Part shown: one piece after another, positions 44,767-55,853 of the stretch
Layout: each line of letters opens with the position of its first letter
Numbering within the stretch: the first letter of the stretch is position 1
Notes under the pieces: generated by a model
Seen by the model: only the letters and a program-made list of their open reading frames with translations
The model's database searches: none
Told to the model about the DNA's origin: nothing
Assembly (NCBI RefSeq): GCF_001021385.1
Contig: NZ_CP011773.1
Coordinates: 3,038,001 to 3,102,000 of the forward strand
DNA from: Mycobacterium sp. EPa45
GTDB lineage: Bacteria; Actinomycetota; Actinomycetes; Mycobacteriales; Mycobacteriaceae
Direction of reading: 5' to 3'
Length of the DNA: 64,000 nt
Position numbers and translations under genes: made by a program

Positions 44767-44788
44767 GCGCGCCGCGCGAGCGGCGCGC
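44767..44788. terminator. 9-bp GC stem-loop between pafA and pafB
   Basis: GCGCGCCGC (44767-44775), loop GCGA, GCGGCGCGC (44780-44788) form a perfect 9-bp stem 3 bases after the pafA stop. There is no long U-tract, as is usual for mycobacterial terminators. pafB has its own -10 just downstream, so this hairpin may separate the two units. Confidence 0.55.
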
Positions 44789-44798
44789 GCATCCCGGC

Positions 44799-44804
44799 TA
44801 AGGT
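44799..44804 (+). promoter_or_regulatory. -10 element TAAGGT of pafB (leaderless)
   Basis: TAAGGT ends 7 bases before the pafB GTG at 44812, matching the leaderless spacing seen at dop and pafA. It sits just after the hairpin. Confidence 0.55.
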
Positions 44805-44811
44805 TTTCCGA

Positions 44812-45801
44812 GTGGCGACATCCAAAGTCGAGCGGTTGATGAACCTCGTCATCGCGCTGCTGTCCACGCACGGCTACATCACCGCGGATCGCATCCGGGC
44901 CAGCGTCGCCGGCTACGCCGACAGCCCCAGCGATGAGGCGTTTTCTCGGATGTTCGAGCGCGACAAGAACGAGCTGCGCGATCTGGGCATCCCGCTGGAG
45001 ACCGGACGGGTGTCGTCGTTCGACCCCACCGAGGGTTACCGGATCAACCGAGACGCGTACGCATTGCCCGACATCGAACTCACCGACGAGGAGGCGGGCG
45101 CGGTCGCGATCGCCACCCAGTTGTGGGAATCGCCGGAGCTGATCACCGCGACCCAGGGCGCGCTGCTGAAGTTACGGGCCGCAGGCGTCGACGTCGATCC
45201 CGATGCCGCCGTCGCGATCACCACCGCGTCGGGTCCGCCCGGTCTGCGTGGATCGGAGGATGTGCTGGGAAACCTGTTGTCGGCCATCGATTCCGGTCAG
45301 CCGGTGCAATTCCGGCACCGGTCGCTGCCCACCGATCCCTACACCGTGCGCACGGTGGAACCGTGGGGGGTCATCACCGACCGGGGTCGCTGGTATCTGG
45401 TTGGGCACGATCGGGATCGCAACGCCACCAGAACATTTCGGCTTTCGCGTATCGGCGCCGACATCAAAACCGTCGGCGCGCCGGGATCGGTCACCCGGCC
45501 GGACGGCGTCGACCTGAGAGCGATCGTCGACCGGGCGATCGGGGAGGCGCCCAGTGGGGTGCAGGCATCGGTGTGGGTGGCCGACGGGAAAGCAATGTCG
45601 TTACGCCGCAACGGTAAATCGACGGGTACCCGCATCATCGGTGGGCGCCCCGGTGAGGTGATCGAGCTCGACATCGGCACCCGCGACCGGCTCGCCCGCG
45701 AGGTCGCCGGATACGGGGCCGACGCGCTGGTCCTGGAACCGGCCGCGTTGCGCGACGACGTGATGCAGCGGTTGCAGGCCCAAGCGAGGGTGCAAGCATG
45801 A
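44812..45801 (+). CDS. pafB: transcriptional regulator PafB
   Basis: With PafC it forms the activator of the LexA-independent DNA-damage response in mycobacteria. The 329-residue protein has an N-terminal HTH region (about residues 1-70, KVERLMNLVIALLSTHGYIT) and a WYL domain (about 150-230, with PYTVRTVEPWGVITDRGRWYLVG). The GTG start is leaderless by the TAAGGT element. Its stop overlaps the ATG of pafC. Confidence 0.95.
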   Translation: MATSKVERLMNLVIALLSTHGYITADRIRASVAGYADSPSDEAFSRMFERDKNELRDLGIPLETGRVSSFDPTEGYRINRDAYALPDIELTDEEAGAVAIATQLWESPELITATQGALLKLRAAGVDVDPDAAVAITTASGPPGLRGSEDVLGNLLSAIDSGQPVQFRHRSLPTDPYTVRTVEPWGVITDRGRWYLVGHDRDRNATRTFRLSRIGADIKTVGAPGSVTRPDGVDLRAIVDRAIGEAPSGVQASVWVADGKAMSLRRNGKSTGTRIIGGRPGEVIELDIGTRDRLAREVAGYGADALVLEPAALRDDVMQRLQAQARVQA

Positions 45802-46769
45802 CTCCCGTTTCGACGCGCCTGGTGCGGCTGCTGAACATGGTGCCGTACCTCAAGGCCAACCCGAGCATCACCTACGACGAAGCCGCCGCCGACCTCGGCG
45901 TGACCCGCAAGCAGCTTCAGCAGGACCTCGATCAGCTCTGGATGTGTGGCTTGCCGGGTTATGGGCCCGGCGACCTGATCGACTTCGAGTTCTCCGGGGA
46001 CTCGATCAAAGTGACGTTCTCCGCCGGGATGGACGAGCCGCTGCGGTTGACCTCGCCGGAGGCAACCGGGCTCCTGGTCGCCCTGCGGGCGCTGATCGAC
46101 ATTCCCGGCGTCGTCGATCCACAGGCCGCGCTGTCCGCGATCGCCAAGATCGAGTCGGCGGCGGGCACCGTCGGCCACGACCACACCCATGCCGTTACCG
46201 CGGTGGAGGAACGAGCGCCCATCGAGAGCGACACCGCCGCCGCGGTGCGCGCGGCGGTGCGCGACGGACGCGCGCTGAACATCGAGTACTACTCGGCCTC
46301 CCGGGACACCCTGACCAGCCGCGTCGTGGACCCGATCCGGGTGGTTCTGGTCGGCGATCACAGCTATCTGCACGCCTGGGCGCGCGACGCCGACGGCGTC
46401 CGGTTGTTCCGGTTGGACCGGATCGTGGAGGCGACGGTTCTCGACCAGGCCGCGATCCCACCCGAGCCGGCCGTGCAGGCACCGCCGGATACCTCGTTGT
46501 TCGACGCCGACCCGGCGCTGCCCGCCGCGACATTGCTGCTGGCCCCGACCGCCTCGTGGATGCTGGAGTACTACCCGATGCGCATCCTCGAGGAGCTGCC
46601 CGACGGGTATCGCAAGGCCACGATGACCTATGCCTCCGAGGAGTGGATGTGCCGGGTGCTGCTCGGATTCGGCGCCGAGGTCCGGGTATTGGGGCCTGAC
46701 TCGCTGCTGACCCGGGTGCGCGATAGCGCGGCCGCAGCGTTGGCCGCGTATGCCGACCTCGACGGCTGA
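45798..46769 (+). CDS. pafC: transcriptional regulator PafC
   Basis: Partner of PafB, 323 residues, with the same layout: N-terminal winged helix-turn-helix ([20 protein letters not shown]) and a WYL domain ([14 protein letters not shown] segment). The ATG overlaps the pafB stop (ATGA), consistent with a stoichiometric heterodimer. The tatA gene follows after 65 bp. Confidence 0.95.
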   Translation: MTPVSTRLVRLLNMVPYLKANPSITYDEAAADLGVTRKQLQQDLDQLWMCGLPGYGPGDLIDFEFSGDSIKVTFSAGMDEPLRLTSPEATGLLVALRALIDIPGVVDPQAALSAIAKIESAAGTVGHDHTHAVTAVEERAPIESDTAAAVRAAVRDGRALNIEYYSASRDTLTSRVVDPIRVVLVGDHSYLHAWARDADGVRLFRLDRIVEATVLDQAAIPPEPAVQAPPDTSLFDADPALPAATLLLAPTASWMLEYYPMRILEELPDGYRKATMTYASEEWMCRVLLGFGAEVRVLGPDSLLTRVRDSAAAALAAYADLDG

Positions 46770-46834
46770 CCTGCATAGCGGCTTGTCATGGGGCCGGTGC
46801 GGTAGCATCGAGACAACTCCTGGAGGTGACCAAA

Positions 46835-47098
46835 TTGGGTGCTCTACAACCGTGGCACTGGCTGATTCTCATCGCGGTGGTCGTGCTGCTCTTCGGTTCG
46901 AAGAGGTTGCCTGATGCCGCCCGCTCGCTGGGCAAGTCGATGCGCATCTTCAAATCAGAGGTCAAAGAGCTGCAGAACGAGCACAAGACGGACACTCCCG
47001 TCACGCCCGCCCAGCCGCCCACCCAGGTGCAGTCCGAGCGCGTCGAGGCTCCGGTGACCCCACCGGTGCAGGGCCACACCGACGCGAAACCGGCCTGA
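46835..47098 (+). CDS. tatA: Tat translocase subunit TatA, TTG start
   Basis: Pore-forming component of the twin-arginine export pathway. The 87-residue protein begins [21 protein letters not shown]: a single membrane segment, then an amphipathic helix ([17 protein letters not shown]) and a Pro-rich tail. GGAGG at 46821-46825 lies right beside a GTG at 46826 but 9 bases before a TTG at 46835. The TTG gives the exact family N-terminus, so I choose it. tatC follows 45 bp later. Confidence 0.93.
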   Translation: MGALQPWHWLILIAVVVLLFGSKRLPDAARSLGKSMRIFKSEVKELQNEHKTDTPVTPAQPPTQVQSERVEAPVTPPVQGHTDAKPA

Positions 47099-47143
47099 AC
47101 CGACGACGCAGGGGCGTCCACACGCCCGTAGTCAGCCGCTGCC

Positions 47144-48079
47144 GTGCGCACTCCTAAATTCCTGACGCGGCTGGACCCTCGACAACGCCGCAGCCGGGTC
47201 AACCCGGACGGGACGATGTCCCTCGTCGACCACATCCGGGAACTGCGGACCCGTTTGTTGATCGCGATGGGCGCTGTCGCGTTGACCACCATCGTCGGTT
47301 TCCTCTGGTACAGCCATGGGCTTTTCGGCCTGGAGAGCCTCGGCGAATGGCTGCGGGAGCCGTACTGCTCGCTACCGCAGTCGGCGCGCGCCGATATCAG
47401 CGCCGACGGCGGTTGCCGTCTGCTGGCGACCGCGCCGTTCGACCAGTTCATGCTGCGGCTCAAGGTGGGGCTGACCGCCGGAATCGTGCTGGCCTGCCCG
47501 GTGTGGCTCTACCAGCTGTGGGCGTTCATCACCCCGGGCCTGTACCGCAACGAGCGCCGCTTCGCATCGGTGTTCGTCTTCTTCGCGGCGCTGCTGTTCG
47601 TCGCCGGCACGGTGCTGGCGTACTTCGTCCTGTCGAAGGCGCTGCACTTTCTGCTCACCGTCGGCAGCGATGTCCAGGTGACCGCGCTCTCCGGCGACCA
47701 GTACTTCGGGTTCCTGATCAACCTGCTGCTGATCTTCGGCGTCAGCTTCGAGTTCCCGCTGCTGATCATGATGCTGAATCTGATCGGGGTGCTCCCGTAC
47801 GCGAAGCTCAAATCGTGGCGGCGCGGATTGATCTTCGGCGTGTTCGTGTTTGCCGCCTTCGCCACACCCGGCTCGGATCCGTTCTCCATGCTGGCGCTGG
47901 GCCTGGCGCTCACGCTGCTGCTGGAGTTCGCCATCCAGGCCGCCCGGCTGCACGACCGGCGCAAGGCCAAGCGCGAGGCACTGGCCGAGATTCCCGACGA
48001 GCAGGCCGCACCCATCGAGGCGCCGGAGCCGGTGACTGCACCGGCGACGTATGCGGCACAGCATGACGACATCACCTGA
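47144..48079 (+). CDS. tatC: Tat translocase subunit TatC
   Basis: Receptor of twin-arginine signal peptides, 311 residues with six membrane segments. The N-terminal [14 protein letters not shown] is the conserved cytosolic start, and the loop [13 protein letters not shown] is the usual TatC motif. The start is a GTG. A long C-terminal tail ([16 protein letters not shown]) is typical of mycobacterial TatC. The end overlaps the start of helY. Confidence 0.95.
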   Translation: MRTPKFLTRLDPRQRRSRVNPDGTMSLVDHIRELRTRLLIAMGAVALTTIVGFLWYSHGLFGLESLGEWLREPYCSLPQSARADISADGGCRLLATAPFDQFMLRLKVGLTAGIVLACPVWLYQLWAFITPGLYRNERRFASVFVFFAALLFVAGTVLAYFVLSKALHFLLTVGSDVQVTALSGDQYFGFLINLLLIFGVSFEFPLLIMMLNLIGVLPYAKLKSWRRGLIFGVFVFAAFATPGSDPFSMLALGLALTLLLEFAIQAARLHDRRKAKREALAEIPDEQAAPIEAPEPVTAPATYAAQHDDIT

Positions 48080-50870
48080 GGCCGGCGGGCAGGAGCGCAG
48101 CGACCCGGGGAATGAGGCCGGCGGGCTGGAGCAGTTCACCGAGCTGCTGACGTTCCGGCTTGATCCGTTCCAGGTCCAGGCGTGTGAGGCGCTGGAGCGC
48201 GGCCACGGTGTTCTGGTGTGCGCCCCGACCGGCGCGGGCAAGACGGTGGTCGGTGAGTTCGCAGTGCACCTGGCGTTGAAGGCCGGCCGAAAGTGCTTCT
48301 ACACCACACCGATCAAGGCGTTGAGCAACCAGAAGCACAACGACTTGGTGCGCCGTTACGGCGCGGAGAACATCGGTCTGCTCACCGGCGACCAGTCGGT
48401 CAACGGCGACGCCCCGGTGGTGGTGATGACCACCGAAGTGCTGCGCAACATGCTGTACGCCGGATCTGATGCGCTGCAAGGGCTTTCGCATGTCGTGATG
48501 GACGAGGTGCACTTCTTGGCCGACCGGATGCGGGGCGCGGTGTGGGAGGAGGTGATCCTGCATCTGCCCGACGACGTACGTCTGGTCAGCCTGTCGGCCA
48601 CAGTCAGCAACGCCGAGGAATTCGGCGGCTGGATCCAGACCGTACGTGGCGACACCACCGTCGTCGTCGACGAGCACCGGCCGGTTCCGTTGTGGCAGCA
48701 CGTGTTGGTGGGCAAGCGGCTCTTCGACCTATTCGATTACGACCGGGAAGGCAAGCAGCACCTCGTCGATCCGGAGCTGATGCGCCACATCGCGCACCGA
48801 CGTGAGGCCGAACGTCTTTCCGACTGGGAGCCGCGCCGGCGCGGACCCGGGCGTCAGGGCGGCCGGTCGAGCCTGTACCGCCCGCCGTCGCGCCCCGACG
48901 TGATCGGCTCGCTCGACCGCGAAGGCCTGCTGCCGGCGATCACGTTCATCTTCTCCCGCGCCGGCTGCGACGCCGCGGTCAAGCAGTGCCTGCGCAGCTC
49001 GCTGCGGTTGACCAACGACGAGGACCGGGTGCGGATCGCGGAGGTGATCGACCGGCGCTGCGGCGATCTGGCCGACGCCGACCTGGCGGTGCTGGAGTAC
49101 TACGAGTGGCGCGAGGGCCTGCTGCGCGGGCTGGCCGCCCACCATGCCGGCATGTTGCCGGTCTTCCGGCACACCGTCGAGGAGCTGTTCACCGCCGGGC
49201 TGGTCAAGGCGGTGTTCGCCACCGAGACACTGGCGCTGGGCATCAACATGCCGGCCCGCACCGTCGTGCTGGAGAAGTTGGTGAAGTTCAACGGCGAACA
49301 GCACATGCCGCTGACGCCGGGGGAGTACACCCAGCTGACCGGCCGCGCGGGGCGGCGCGGCATCGACATCGAGGGCCACGCCGTCGTGCTGTGGCACCCG
49401 GATGTTGAACCCGCCGAGGTCGCCGGGCTGGCGTCGACCCGAACCTTTCCGCTGCGCAGCTCGTTCGCGCCGTCGTACAACATGACGATCAACCTGGTGA
49501 ACCAGATGGGGCCGGAGCAGGCTCACCAACTGCTGGAGCGGTCGTTCGCGCAATTCCAGGCCGACCGATCCGTCGTGGGTCTGGTCCGTGGTGTCGAACG
49601 CGGCGAGAAGATGCTCGACGACATCGCCGATGAGCTGGGCTGGGACCGCCGCAAGCAGCCGGAAACCGAGCCGGCGATTCTGGACTACGTGCGCCTGCGC
49701 GCCAAGATCAGCGAGCGGGAGCGGGCGCAGTCGCGGGCCTCGCGATTGCAGCGCAGGCAAGCGACCACCGATGCGCTGGCGGCACTGCGGCGCGGCGACA
49801 TCATCAACATCACCCAGGGGCGTCGCGGTGGGCTGGCCGTCGTACTGGAGGCGGCAAACGAATCGTCCGATCCGCGCCCCCTGGTGTTGACCGAAAACCG
49901 TTGGGCGGGAAGGGTGTCCTCTGCCGACTTCGCCGGGGTCGCGGCAGCGCTCGGGTCGATGACACTGCCCAAGCGGGTCGAGCACCGGCAACCGCGGGTC
50001 CGTCGCGACCTCGCGTCGGCGCTGCTGTCGGCGGCGTCCGGGTTGCACGTGCCGTCGGCCCGGAAACGCCGGGGCGACGCCGAGGAGTCATCCGACATCG
50101 ACCCGGAGTTGCTGGCGTTGCGTGAGTCGATGCGCAGGCATTCCGCGCACGGAATGGCCGACCGGGAAGCGAAAGTCCGTGTCGGCGAGCGCTTCCTACG
50201 GGTCGAACGCGACAACGATCAGATTCGCAAGAAGGTCAGCGCGGCAACCAATTCGCTGGCCCGTACCTTCGACCGGATCGTCGGTCTGCTGACCGAGCGC
50301 GGGTTCATCGCCGTGGGCGAGGACGGCCAGCCGGGCGTGACGGCCGACGGCCGGCTGCTGGCGCGCATCTACAACGAAAGTGATCTGCTGGTCGCCGAAT
50401 GTCTGCGCAAGGGTGTCTGGAAAGGACTCGCGCCGGCCGAGCTGGCCGCTGCGCTGTCGGCGGTGGTGTTCGAAGCCCGCGGCAGCGACGGCCCCACGCC
50501 GTCTCATGCGGTCGAAATGCCGACCGCGAACGTCCGGCGCGCACTGGTCGAGATGCGCCGGATGTCGGGACAGTTGCGAGCCGACGAGAATCGCCACCGG
50601 ATCAGCCCGACGCGCGAGCCGGACGAGGGGTTCGTCGCCGCCATGTACCGCTGGGCCACCACCGGTGACCTGACGGCCGCGCTGGACGCCTCCGATGTCG
50701 CCGGCGCCGGCACCCCGCTGCCGGCGGGAGACTTCGTCCGGTGGTGCCGCCAAGTGCTCGACCTGCTCGACCAAGTCCGAAACGCGGGGCCGGAAGCGGG
50801 GCTGCGGAAGACCGCGAAACGCGCCATCGACGACATTCGGCGCGGCGTCGTCGCTGTTGATGGCGGGTAG
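48063..50870 (+). CDS. helY: DEAD/DEAH-box RNA helicase HelY (Ski2-like)
   Basis: A 935-residue Ski2-type helicase. Motif I is APTGAGKT, motif II is the box [13 protein letters not shown] is motif III, and [12 protein letters not shown] is motif VI. The C-terminal half holds a DSHCT-type domain. Two start codons are possible, ATG at 48051 and 48063; I use the latter, which overlaps tatC by 17 bases. The cellular RNA or DNA target is unknown. It closes the tatA-tatC-helY unit. Confidence 0.94.
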   Translation: MTTSPEAGGQERSDPGNEAGGLEQFTELLTFRLDPFQVQACEALERGHGVLVCAPTGAGKTVVGEFAVHLALKAGRKCFYTTPIKALSNQKHNDLVRRYGAENIGLLTGDQSVNGDAPVVVMTTEVLRNMLYAGSDALQGLSHVVMDEVHFLADRMRGAVWEEVILHLPDDVRLVSLSATVSNAEEFGGWIQTVRGDTTVVVDEHRPVPLWQHVLVGKRLFDLFDYDREGKQHLVDPELMRHIAHRREAERLSDWEPRRRGPGRQGGRSSLYRPPSRPDVIGSLDREGLLPAITFIFSRAGCDAAVKQCLRSSLRLTNDEDRVRIAEVIDRRCGDLADADLAVLEYYEWREGLLRGLAAHHAGMLPVFRHTVEELFTAGLVKAVFATETLALGINMPARTVVLEKLVKFNGEQHMPLTPGEYTQLTGRAGRRGIDIEGHAVVLWHPDVEPAEVAGLASTRTFPLRSSFAPSYNMTINLVNQMGPEQAHQLLERSFAQFQADRSVVGLVRGVERGEKMLDDIADELGWDRRKQPETEPAILDYVRLRAKISERERAQSRASRLQRRQATTDALAALRRGDIINITQGRRGGLAVVLEAANESSDPRPLVLTENRWAGRVSSADFAGVAAALGSMTLPKRVEHRQPRVRRDLASALLSAASGLHVPSARKRRGDAEESSDIDPELLALRESMRRHSAHGMADREAKVRVGERFLRVERDNDQIRKKVSAATNSLARTFDRIVGLLTERGFIAVGEDGQPGVTADGRLLARIYNESDLLVAECLRKGVWKGLAPAELAAALSAVVFEARGSDGPTPSHAVEMPTANVRRALVEMRRMSGQLRADENRHRISPTREPDEGFVAAMYRWATTGDLTAALDASDVAGAGTPLPAGDFVRWCRQVLDLLDQVRNAGPEAGLRKTAKRAIDDIRRGVVAVDGG

Positions 50871-50926
50871 GGTGATGCAAACGCTACGGTGGGGACGGCG
50901 AATCGCTACCAGATCAAGGAGAGACG

Positions 50927-51697
50927 ATGAGCGGACCGCAGGGATCAGAACCTAATCCCTGGCAGGCTCAGCCCGCGCAGGGTCAGGATCAGCCTGCCCC
51001 CGGCTCCGAGCAGCAGCCCGGCGGCGGCGAGACCCCGGCCTGGCAGCAGCCGTCCGGCGAGCCGCCGGCTTGGCAACCGCCCGCCTACACCCCGCAGCAG
51101 TACCCGCAGTACGGCCAGCAGCCGGGACAGCAATATCCCCAGCAGCCGTACCAGCCCCCGACCGAATACAACCCGGGCGCCTACGGGCAGCCGGGTCAGC
51201 CGCAGCAGTACCCGCAGTACGGCCAGCCGCAGTACGGCCAATACCCGCAGACCGGTCAGTACCCCCAGCAGCCGGGCCAGTATCCGCAGCAGCCGGGTGA
51301 CCCCAACCAGCCCGGGCAGTACGCGCCCTACCCGCAGCTCGGCGGGGAAGATGCCGCCAAGAAGTCATCGGCCGTGCTGTTCACCGTCATCGGAGTGCTG
51401 GCCGCGCTCGTCGTTGCCGTCGTCCTGGTACTGGGCTTCTGGAAGCCCGGCTTCTTCGTGACCACCAAGCTCGACATCGGTAAGGCTCAGCAGGGCGTGC
51501 AGAACATCCTGACCGACGAGACCAACGGCTACGGCGCCAAGAACGTCAAGGACGTCAAGTGCAACAACGGTCAGAACCCCACGGTCAAGAAGGGTGACAC
51601 GTTCACCTGCGAGGTGAGCATCGACGGCACCAAGCGCCAGGTGACGGTGACGTTCCAGGACGACAAGGGCACCTACGAGGTCGGCCGGCCGAAATAA
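50927..51697 (+). CDS. DUF4333 membrane protein with Pro/Gln/Tyr repeats
   Basis: A 256-residue protein in three parts. Residues 1-145 are low-complexity, built from repeats of PQ, QYPQ and QYGQ. Residues about 147-170 form one membrane segment ([21 protein letters not shown]). The outer C-terminal domain is a DUF4333 fold with two Cys (DVKCNN and FTCEV) that may form a disulfide. It occupies the position of Rv2091c. The repeat region could bind partners or the wall; the function is unknown. Confidence 0.87.
   Translation: MSGPQGSEPNPWQAQPAQGQDQPAPGSEQQPGGGETPAWQQPSGEPPAWQPPAYTPQQYPQYGQQPGQQYPQQPYQPPTEYNPGAYGQPGQPQQYPQYGQPQYGQYPQTGQYPQQPGQYPQQPGDPNQPGQYAPYPQLGGEDAAKKSSAVLFTVIGVLAALVVAVVLVLGFWKPGFFVTTKLDIGKAQQGVQNILTDETNGYGAKNVKDVKCNNGQNPTVKKGDTFTCEVSIDGTKRQVTVTFQDDKGTYEVGRPK
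51070..51330 (+). repeat. low-complexity repeat region (Pro/Gln/Tyr codons)
   Basis: In-frame imperfect repeats of cagtacccgcag and related units encode QYPQ, QYGQ and QQPGQ. Such arrays vary in length between strains by slippage. Confidence 0.7.
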
Positions 51698-52654
51698 TCA
51701 GTCGGGCAGGGCGTCGAGCGCTTTCTGCAGACGGCCGATCGACGAGCCGACGCCGTATGCCTGCGCCAGCTTGGCGACGCGCGTCGGGTCGGCGGCGGCC
51801 AGCGGTAGCCGGTCGTCGTCGGTAGAGAATTCCACCGGGGCGTCGCGGGCCACCAAGACCACCGGTCCGGCGGCCTCGATGTAATCGGTCGCCGCCAGCA
51901 ACTTGCTGCGAAAAGCCTTGGACAGCTTCGATTTCGGATCGTGCGCGGCCGCGAGGATGCTTTCGAGCGAACCGTACTGCGACAACAGCGTGGCCGCCGT
52001 CTTCTCCCCGACACCCGGCACGCCGGGTAGGCCGTCGGATGGATCACCGCGCAGTAGAGCCAGTTCCGCGTAGGCGGTGCCCGCGCGATGCACGGGCACG
52101 CCGTACTTGTCGGCCACCTCGGCCGGCCCGAACGTCGTCGCGTTGGACAGTCCCCGGCCCAGATAGAGCACCCGCACGGCGACCGGCTCGTCGCCCACCA
52201 ACTGCAGCAGGTCGCGATCACCGCTGACAACCACCACGGGATCACGCTCTTCGGCGGTGGCCAGGGTTCCCAGCACGTCGTCGGCCTCGTAGCCCACGGC
52301 CCCCGCGGTGGCGATCCCGAATGCGTCGAGCAGCTCCATGATCATGTCGACCTGGTGGCTCAGCTCGTCGGGTACCTCTTCGGAATCTGTTTCGCCGCTT
52401 GGCTTTTCTTCGGCAACCCGGTGCGCCTTGTACGACGGGATCGCATCGACCCGGAACTGCGGGCGCCAGTCCAGATCCAGGCAGACCACCAGGCGGGACG
52501 GGCGTTCCCGGGTGATCAGCGTCGCGACACTGTCCAGGAAGCCTCGCACGGCATTGACCTGCCTGCCGTCGGGCGCCGTGATCGAGGAGGGGACGCCGAA
52601 GAACGACCGAAACCACATGCTGGCGCCGTCGAGCAGCAACACCGGTGCAGACAT
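51698..52654 (-). CDS. 5'-3' exonuclease (polymerase I-like FEN domain)
   Basis: A 318-residue structure-specific 5' nuclease without a polymerase domain, matching Rv2090 in position. The metal-binding acidic residues are visible in [27 protein letters not shown] and [11 protein letters not shown] helix-hairpin-helix follows ([14 protein letters not shown]). It starts directly after the stop of the thioesterase-like gene and is convergent with the DUF4333 gene without a gap. It probably takes part in primer removal or repair. Confidence 0.94.
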   Translation of the reverse strand: MSAPVLLLDGASMWFRSFFGVPSSITAPDGRQVNAVRGFLDSVATLITRERPSRLVVCLDLDWRPQFRVDAIPSYKAHRVAEEKPSGETDSEEVPDELSHQVDMIMELLDAFGIATAGAVGYEADDVLGTLATAEERDPVVVVSGDRDLLQLVGDEPVAVRVLYLGRGLSNATTFGPAEVADKYGVPVHRAGTAYAELALLRGDPSDGLPGVPGVGEKTAATLLSQYGSLESILAAAHDPKSKLSKAFRSKLLAATDYIEAAGPVVLVARDAPVEFSTDDDRLPLAAADPTRVAKLAQAYGVGSSIGRLQKALDALPD

Positions 52655-53503
52655 CTACCGCCCCGCCGTGAACAGGTACGAACCGGTTGTGATCGCCTTG
52701 TCGCCGGCGCCCTCGTCATGCAGCGTGACCCGTACCGCGATCGTGGCGTTCGGTCCGCGGAATGACTCGGTGTCGGCCCGGAACGGCCCGGCCTTGCCGC
52801 GCGCCAGAAACATCACGTGTGAACTCATTCCCTGCAGGTGGTCGGTTCCAACCACGGCAGCCGCAGCGTCCAGCGCTGCCGTCTCCAACAGCACGAACTG
52901 CGGCCCGACATGCAGTGCGGCGTCCGGGGACGCCACCTCAACCGAGAGCTCCGGCATGGCCCACGCGCCGTCGGGCCGTCGGGTGGCGCCGAACACCTGC
53001 CACAGCGGCGGCAGGTCGGGGGAGTCGACCACCTCGATCGGGTTGAGCTCCATCTTTCCCAGGCCCTCGGGCGGGACGCCGATGCTCACACCCTGACCCT
53101 CGTTGAGCGCGAGTACGCGAGAGGGGTTGTCGGCGTCGACGATTCGCGATCGGCTGTACGCCATCTGCCTGCCGCGCTTGAGGTCCTCGGACTGGATCTC
53201 GATGCGCCGCACATCATGGCCGGGGTCGACCACCTGGATGGAGTGGATCACCGGGTTGGGCACCGCTTCGAGGTCGGAGACCAGCCCGCTGTCGGGGGAG
53301 ACGATGCCCAGCACCGCCAGGAACAGTCCGCCGGAGGGGTTGCGCATGTCGTGGCGGATCGTCACGGTGTCCTGCGCGCCGACGTCCATCGACGAATGAC
53401 TGCGGCCGAGGTAGCGGTAGCTGAGCAGCCCACCCCAGCGTCGGTTGAGCTCGGCGGCATAGGCCGCGGGATCGTCGGCGAGCTCACGGATGTCGCGCAG
53501 CAT
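52655..53503 (-). CDS. hotdog-fold thioesterase-like protein
   Basis: A 282-residue protein that I read as a tandem hotdog (PNPVIHSIQVVDPG and NPIEVVDSPDLPPLWQVFGA are acyl-binding type strands). No standard active-site motif is obvious, so it may be a binding protein rather than an enzyme. It ends directly before the exonuclease start, giving a two-gene unit, and is divergent from pepE across 35 bp. Confidence 0.7.
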   Translation of the reverse strand: MLRDIRELADDPAAYAAELNRRWGGLLSYRYLGRSHSSMDVGAQDTVTIRHDMRNPSGGLFLAVLGIVSPDSGLVSDLEAVPNPVIHSIQVVDPGHDVRRIEIQSEDLKRGRQMAYSRSRIVDADNPSRVLALNEGQGVSIGVPPEGLGKMELNPIEVVDSPDLPPLWQVFGATRRPDGAWAMPELSVEVASPDAALHVGPQFVLLETAALDAAAAVVGTDHLQGMSSHVMFLARGKAGPFRADTESFRGPNATIAVRVTLHDEGAGDKAITTGSYLFTAGR

Positions 53504-53525
53504 CGCGTCATCGTATGCCTCCGGC

Positions 53526-53531
53526 TAGCCT
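53526..53531 (+). promoter_or_regulatory. -10 element TAGCCT of pepE (leaderless)
   Basis: TAGCCT ends 7 bases before the ATG at 53539. It supports that start over an upstream ATG at 53515. Confidence 0.5.
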
Positions 53532-53538
53532 GGCTGGC

Positions 53539-54657
53539 ATGGCTAGCCGATTCAGCAGCGATGTCTATTCCCGCCGGCTCTCCGCTGCCGCAGCCGCAGC
53601 ATCCGACGCCGGGGTGAGCGGGCTGGTGATCACTCCCGGATACGACCTGCGCTACCTCGTCGGCTCCGCCGCCCAGACCTTTGAGCGGCTGACGGCATTG
53701 GTGGTGCCTGCGACCGGCGCGCCGACTGTGGTGGTGCCGCGCCTGGAGCTGGCCTCGCTCAAGGAATCCGCGATCCTCGAACTCGGTTTGAACGTCCAGG
53801 ATTGGGTGGACGGCGACGATCCGTACGCGTTGGTGGCCGCCGCCCTCGGCGGGCACGCCCGGATCGCGGTGACCGACTCGATGCCCGCCCTGCACCTGCT
53901 GCCGTTGGCCGAACGGCTCGGCGCGGTGCCGGTGCTCGCCACCGACGTGTTGCGATCGCTGCGGATGATCAAGGACCCGGCCGAGATCGACGCACTGCGC
54001 AAGGCCGGCGCCGCGATCGACCGCGTGCACGCGCGGGTGCCCGATTTCCTGGTGCCCGGCCGCACCGAAGCCGACGTCGCCGGTGATATCGCCGAAGCCA
54101 TTGTGGCCGAAGGTCATTCAGAGGTGGCGTTCATCATCGTCGGGTCCGGACCACACGGCGCCGACCCGCACCACGAACACTCCGATCGGGTTCTGCAGGC
54201 CGGGGACATCGTCGTCGTCGACATCGGTGGTCCGTACGCGCCGGGCTACAACTCCGACTGCACCCGCACCTACAGCCTCGGTGAACCGAGCGCCGAGATC
54301 GCCGAACAATACGCGGTGCTGCAGCGCGCGCAGGCCGCCGCCGTCGAGTTCGTGCGCCCCGGTGTGACGGCCGAGCAGGTGGACGCCGCCGCCCGCGACG
54401 TCCTCGCCGAAGCCGGGCTGGCCGAGTACTTCGTCCACCGCACCGGGCACGGCATCGGGCTGTCGGTGCACGAGGAGCCCTACATCGTGGCAGGCAACGA
54501 CCTGCCGCTGACCGAAGGCATGGCGTTCTCGGTGGAGCCGGGCATCTACTTCCCGGGCCGCTGGGGCGCGCGCATCGAGGACATCGTGATCGTCACGGCC
54601 GACGGCGCGGAGGCGGTCAACACCGGCCCGCACGAACTGACCGTGGTGCCGGTCTAG
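53539..54657 (+). CDS. pepE: Xaa-Pro dipeptidase/aminopeptidase P family (M24)
   Basis: A 372-residue metallopeptidase of the M24 family, corresponding to Rv2089c. The C-terminal pita-bread domain shows the ligands Asp ([18 protein letters not shown]), His (HRTGHGIG), Glu (HEEP) and Glu (IEDIV). The N-terminal domain is the creatinase-like half. The ATG at 53539 follows a TAGCCT -10 at 7 bases. The stop lies in a CTAG palindrome shared with the convergent F420-type reductase gene. Confidence 0.94.
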   Translation: MASRFSSDVYSRRLSAAAAAASDAGVSGLVITPGYDLRYLVGSAAQTFERLTALVVPATGAPTVVVPRLELASLKESAILELGLNVQDWVDGDDPYALVAAALGGHARIAVTDSMPALHLLPLAERLGAVPVLATDVLRSLRMIKDPAEIDALRKAGAAIDRVHARVPDFLVPGRTEADVAGDIAEAIVAEGHSEVAFIIVGSGPHGADPHHEHSDRVLQAGDIVVVDIGGPYAPGYNSDCTRTYSLGEPSAEIAEQYAVLQRAQAAAVEFVRPGVTAEQVDAAARDVLAEAGLAEYFVHRTGHGIGLSVHEEPYIVAGNDLPLTEGMAFSVEPGIYFPGRWGARIEDIVIVTADGAEAVNTGPHELTVVPV

Positions 54658-55067
54658 GTCTTGGTGTGGTCCAGAAGACTCGAGGAGCCGAGCACCCGCG
54701 TGATGTGCACTTCGATGACGACGCGTTTGGGATTGGCGCGCGGCGTGCGGTAGCGCTGGGCGTAGCGAAGCTCGGCGTCGCGGACCGCGGCCGGGTCCCG
54801 GTTGACGCTGGCCTGGCCCTCCAGCGACAGCCACCGGGCGCCGTCGACCTGGGACAGTACGCCGACGCCGGAACGCTCGGCGTTGATCGCCTTCTGTGAG
54901 CCGTCGCTGGTGATGACCCGGGCGATGTGGGTCTTCGGATCGAATGTGAAGCCGACGGCCACCACGTGCGGTGAATTATCGGCGCGCAGGGTGGTCAGCA
55001 TCGCAAGGTGGCGTTCGGTGAGGAATGCCAGCGCATCGCTGGTCAGCCGGGTCGTTGAGTTCGCCAT
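54654..55067 (-). CDS. PPOX-class F420-dependent reductase
   Basis: A 137-residue split-barrel flavin/F420 protein, the same length as Rv2074, which reduces biliverdin with F420H2. The core reads [21 protein letters not shown] then [10 protein letters not shown]. The ATG at 55067 has TAGCGT 8 bases upstream, so the message is probably leaderless. It is divergent from the SDR gene and overlaps the pepE stop by 4 bases. Confidence 0.9.
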   Translation of the reverse strand: MANSTTRLTSDALAFLTERHLAMLTTLRADNSPHVVAVGFTFDPKTHIARVITSDGSQKAINAERSGVGVLSQVDGARWLSLEGQASVNRDPAAVRDAELRYAQRYRTPRANPKRVVIEVHITRVLGSSSLLDHTKT

Positions 55068-55103
55068 CAGGGTCCACGCTAGCGCAGTGAATAATCTCGA
55101 GGT

Positions 55104-55853
55104 GTGAGTGACACGGGGGCCGGTCCGGTCGTGATTTTCGGGGGCCGCAGCGAGATCGGCGTCGAGCTCGCCAAGCGGTTGGCGGCGGGGGCCACCGTGA
55201 TACTGGCCGCACGACGTGCCGATGAGCTGGACGAGCAGGTCAGCGCGCTGCAGACCGCGGGTGCGGCGGCCGTGCACACCGTCGAATTCGACGCTGACGA
55301 CGTGTCGGCGCATGGCCCGCTGGTGGAAAAGCTGGTGGTTGAGCACGGCCCGATCGGCACGGCGGTACTGGCGTTCGGGATTCTGGGCGATCAGGCGCGC
55401 GCCGAAGCGGATCCGGTTCACGCCGTCGCGGTCGTGCAGACCGACTACGTGGCGCAGGTCAGCCTGCTGACTCACCTGTGTGCCGCGATGCGTGCGGCGG
55501 ACCGGGGCGCGCTGGTCGTGTTCTCCTCGATTGCCGGCGTGCGCGGGCGCCGGGCGAACTACGTCTACGGTTCGGCCAAGGCCGGGCTGGACGCCTTCGC
55601 ATCCGGCCTGGCCGATGCGCTGCACGGCACCGGGGTGCGACTGCTACTCGTGCGGCCCGGGTTCGTCATCGGCCGGATGACGGAGGGGATGGATCCTGCA
55701 CCGATGTCCAGCACGCCGGTGAAGGTGGCCGACGCGACGGCTCGTGCACTGCGCAAGGGGCGCAGCGAAGTGTGGGTGCCGGGGCCACTTCGCCTGCTGG
55801 CGTTCGCCTTTCGGATGGCGCCTAGGTTCGTGTGGCGGAGGATGCCCCGATGA
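55104..55853 (+). CDS. SDR family oxidoreductase (Rv2073c-like)
   Basis: A 249-residue short-chain dehydrogenase. The nucleotide-binding loop reads [11 protein letters not shown] instead of GxxxGxG, and the catalytic Tyr-x3-Lys is YGSAK, with the Ser in [14 protein letters not shown] ends 6 bases before the GTG at 55104. Its stop overlaps the cobL ATG (ATGA), so it is transcribed with the cob genes. A role in the corrin pathway is not known. Confidence 0.9.
   Translation: MSDTGAGPVVIFGGRSEIGVELAKRLAAGATVILAARRADELDEQVSALQTAGAAAVHTVEFDADDVSAHGPLVEKLVVEHGPIGTAVLAFGILGDQARAEADPVHAVAVVQTDYVAQVSLLTHLCAAMRAADRGALVVFSSIAGVRGRRANYVYGSAKAGLDAFASGLADALHGTGVRLLLVRPGFVIGRMTEGMDPAPMSSTPVKVADATARALRKGRSEVWVPGPLRLLAFAFRMAPRFVWRRMPR

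Noticed and set aside
43231..44871. 546-codon open frame on the minus strand over pafA
   Set aside because: Antisense to pafA, whose catalytic residues are at the known positions.
46826..46834. GTG at 46826 as start of tatA
   Set aside because: It touches the ribosome-binding GGAGG. The TTG at 46835 has proper spacing and gives the family N-terminus.
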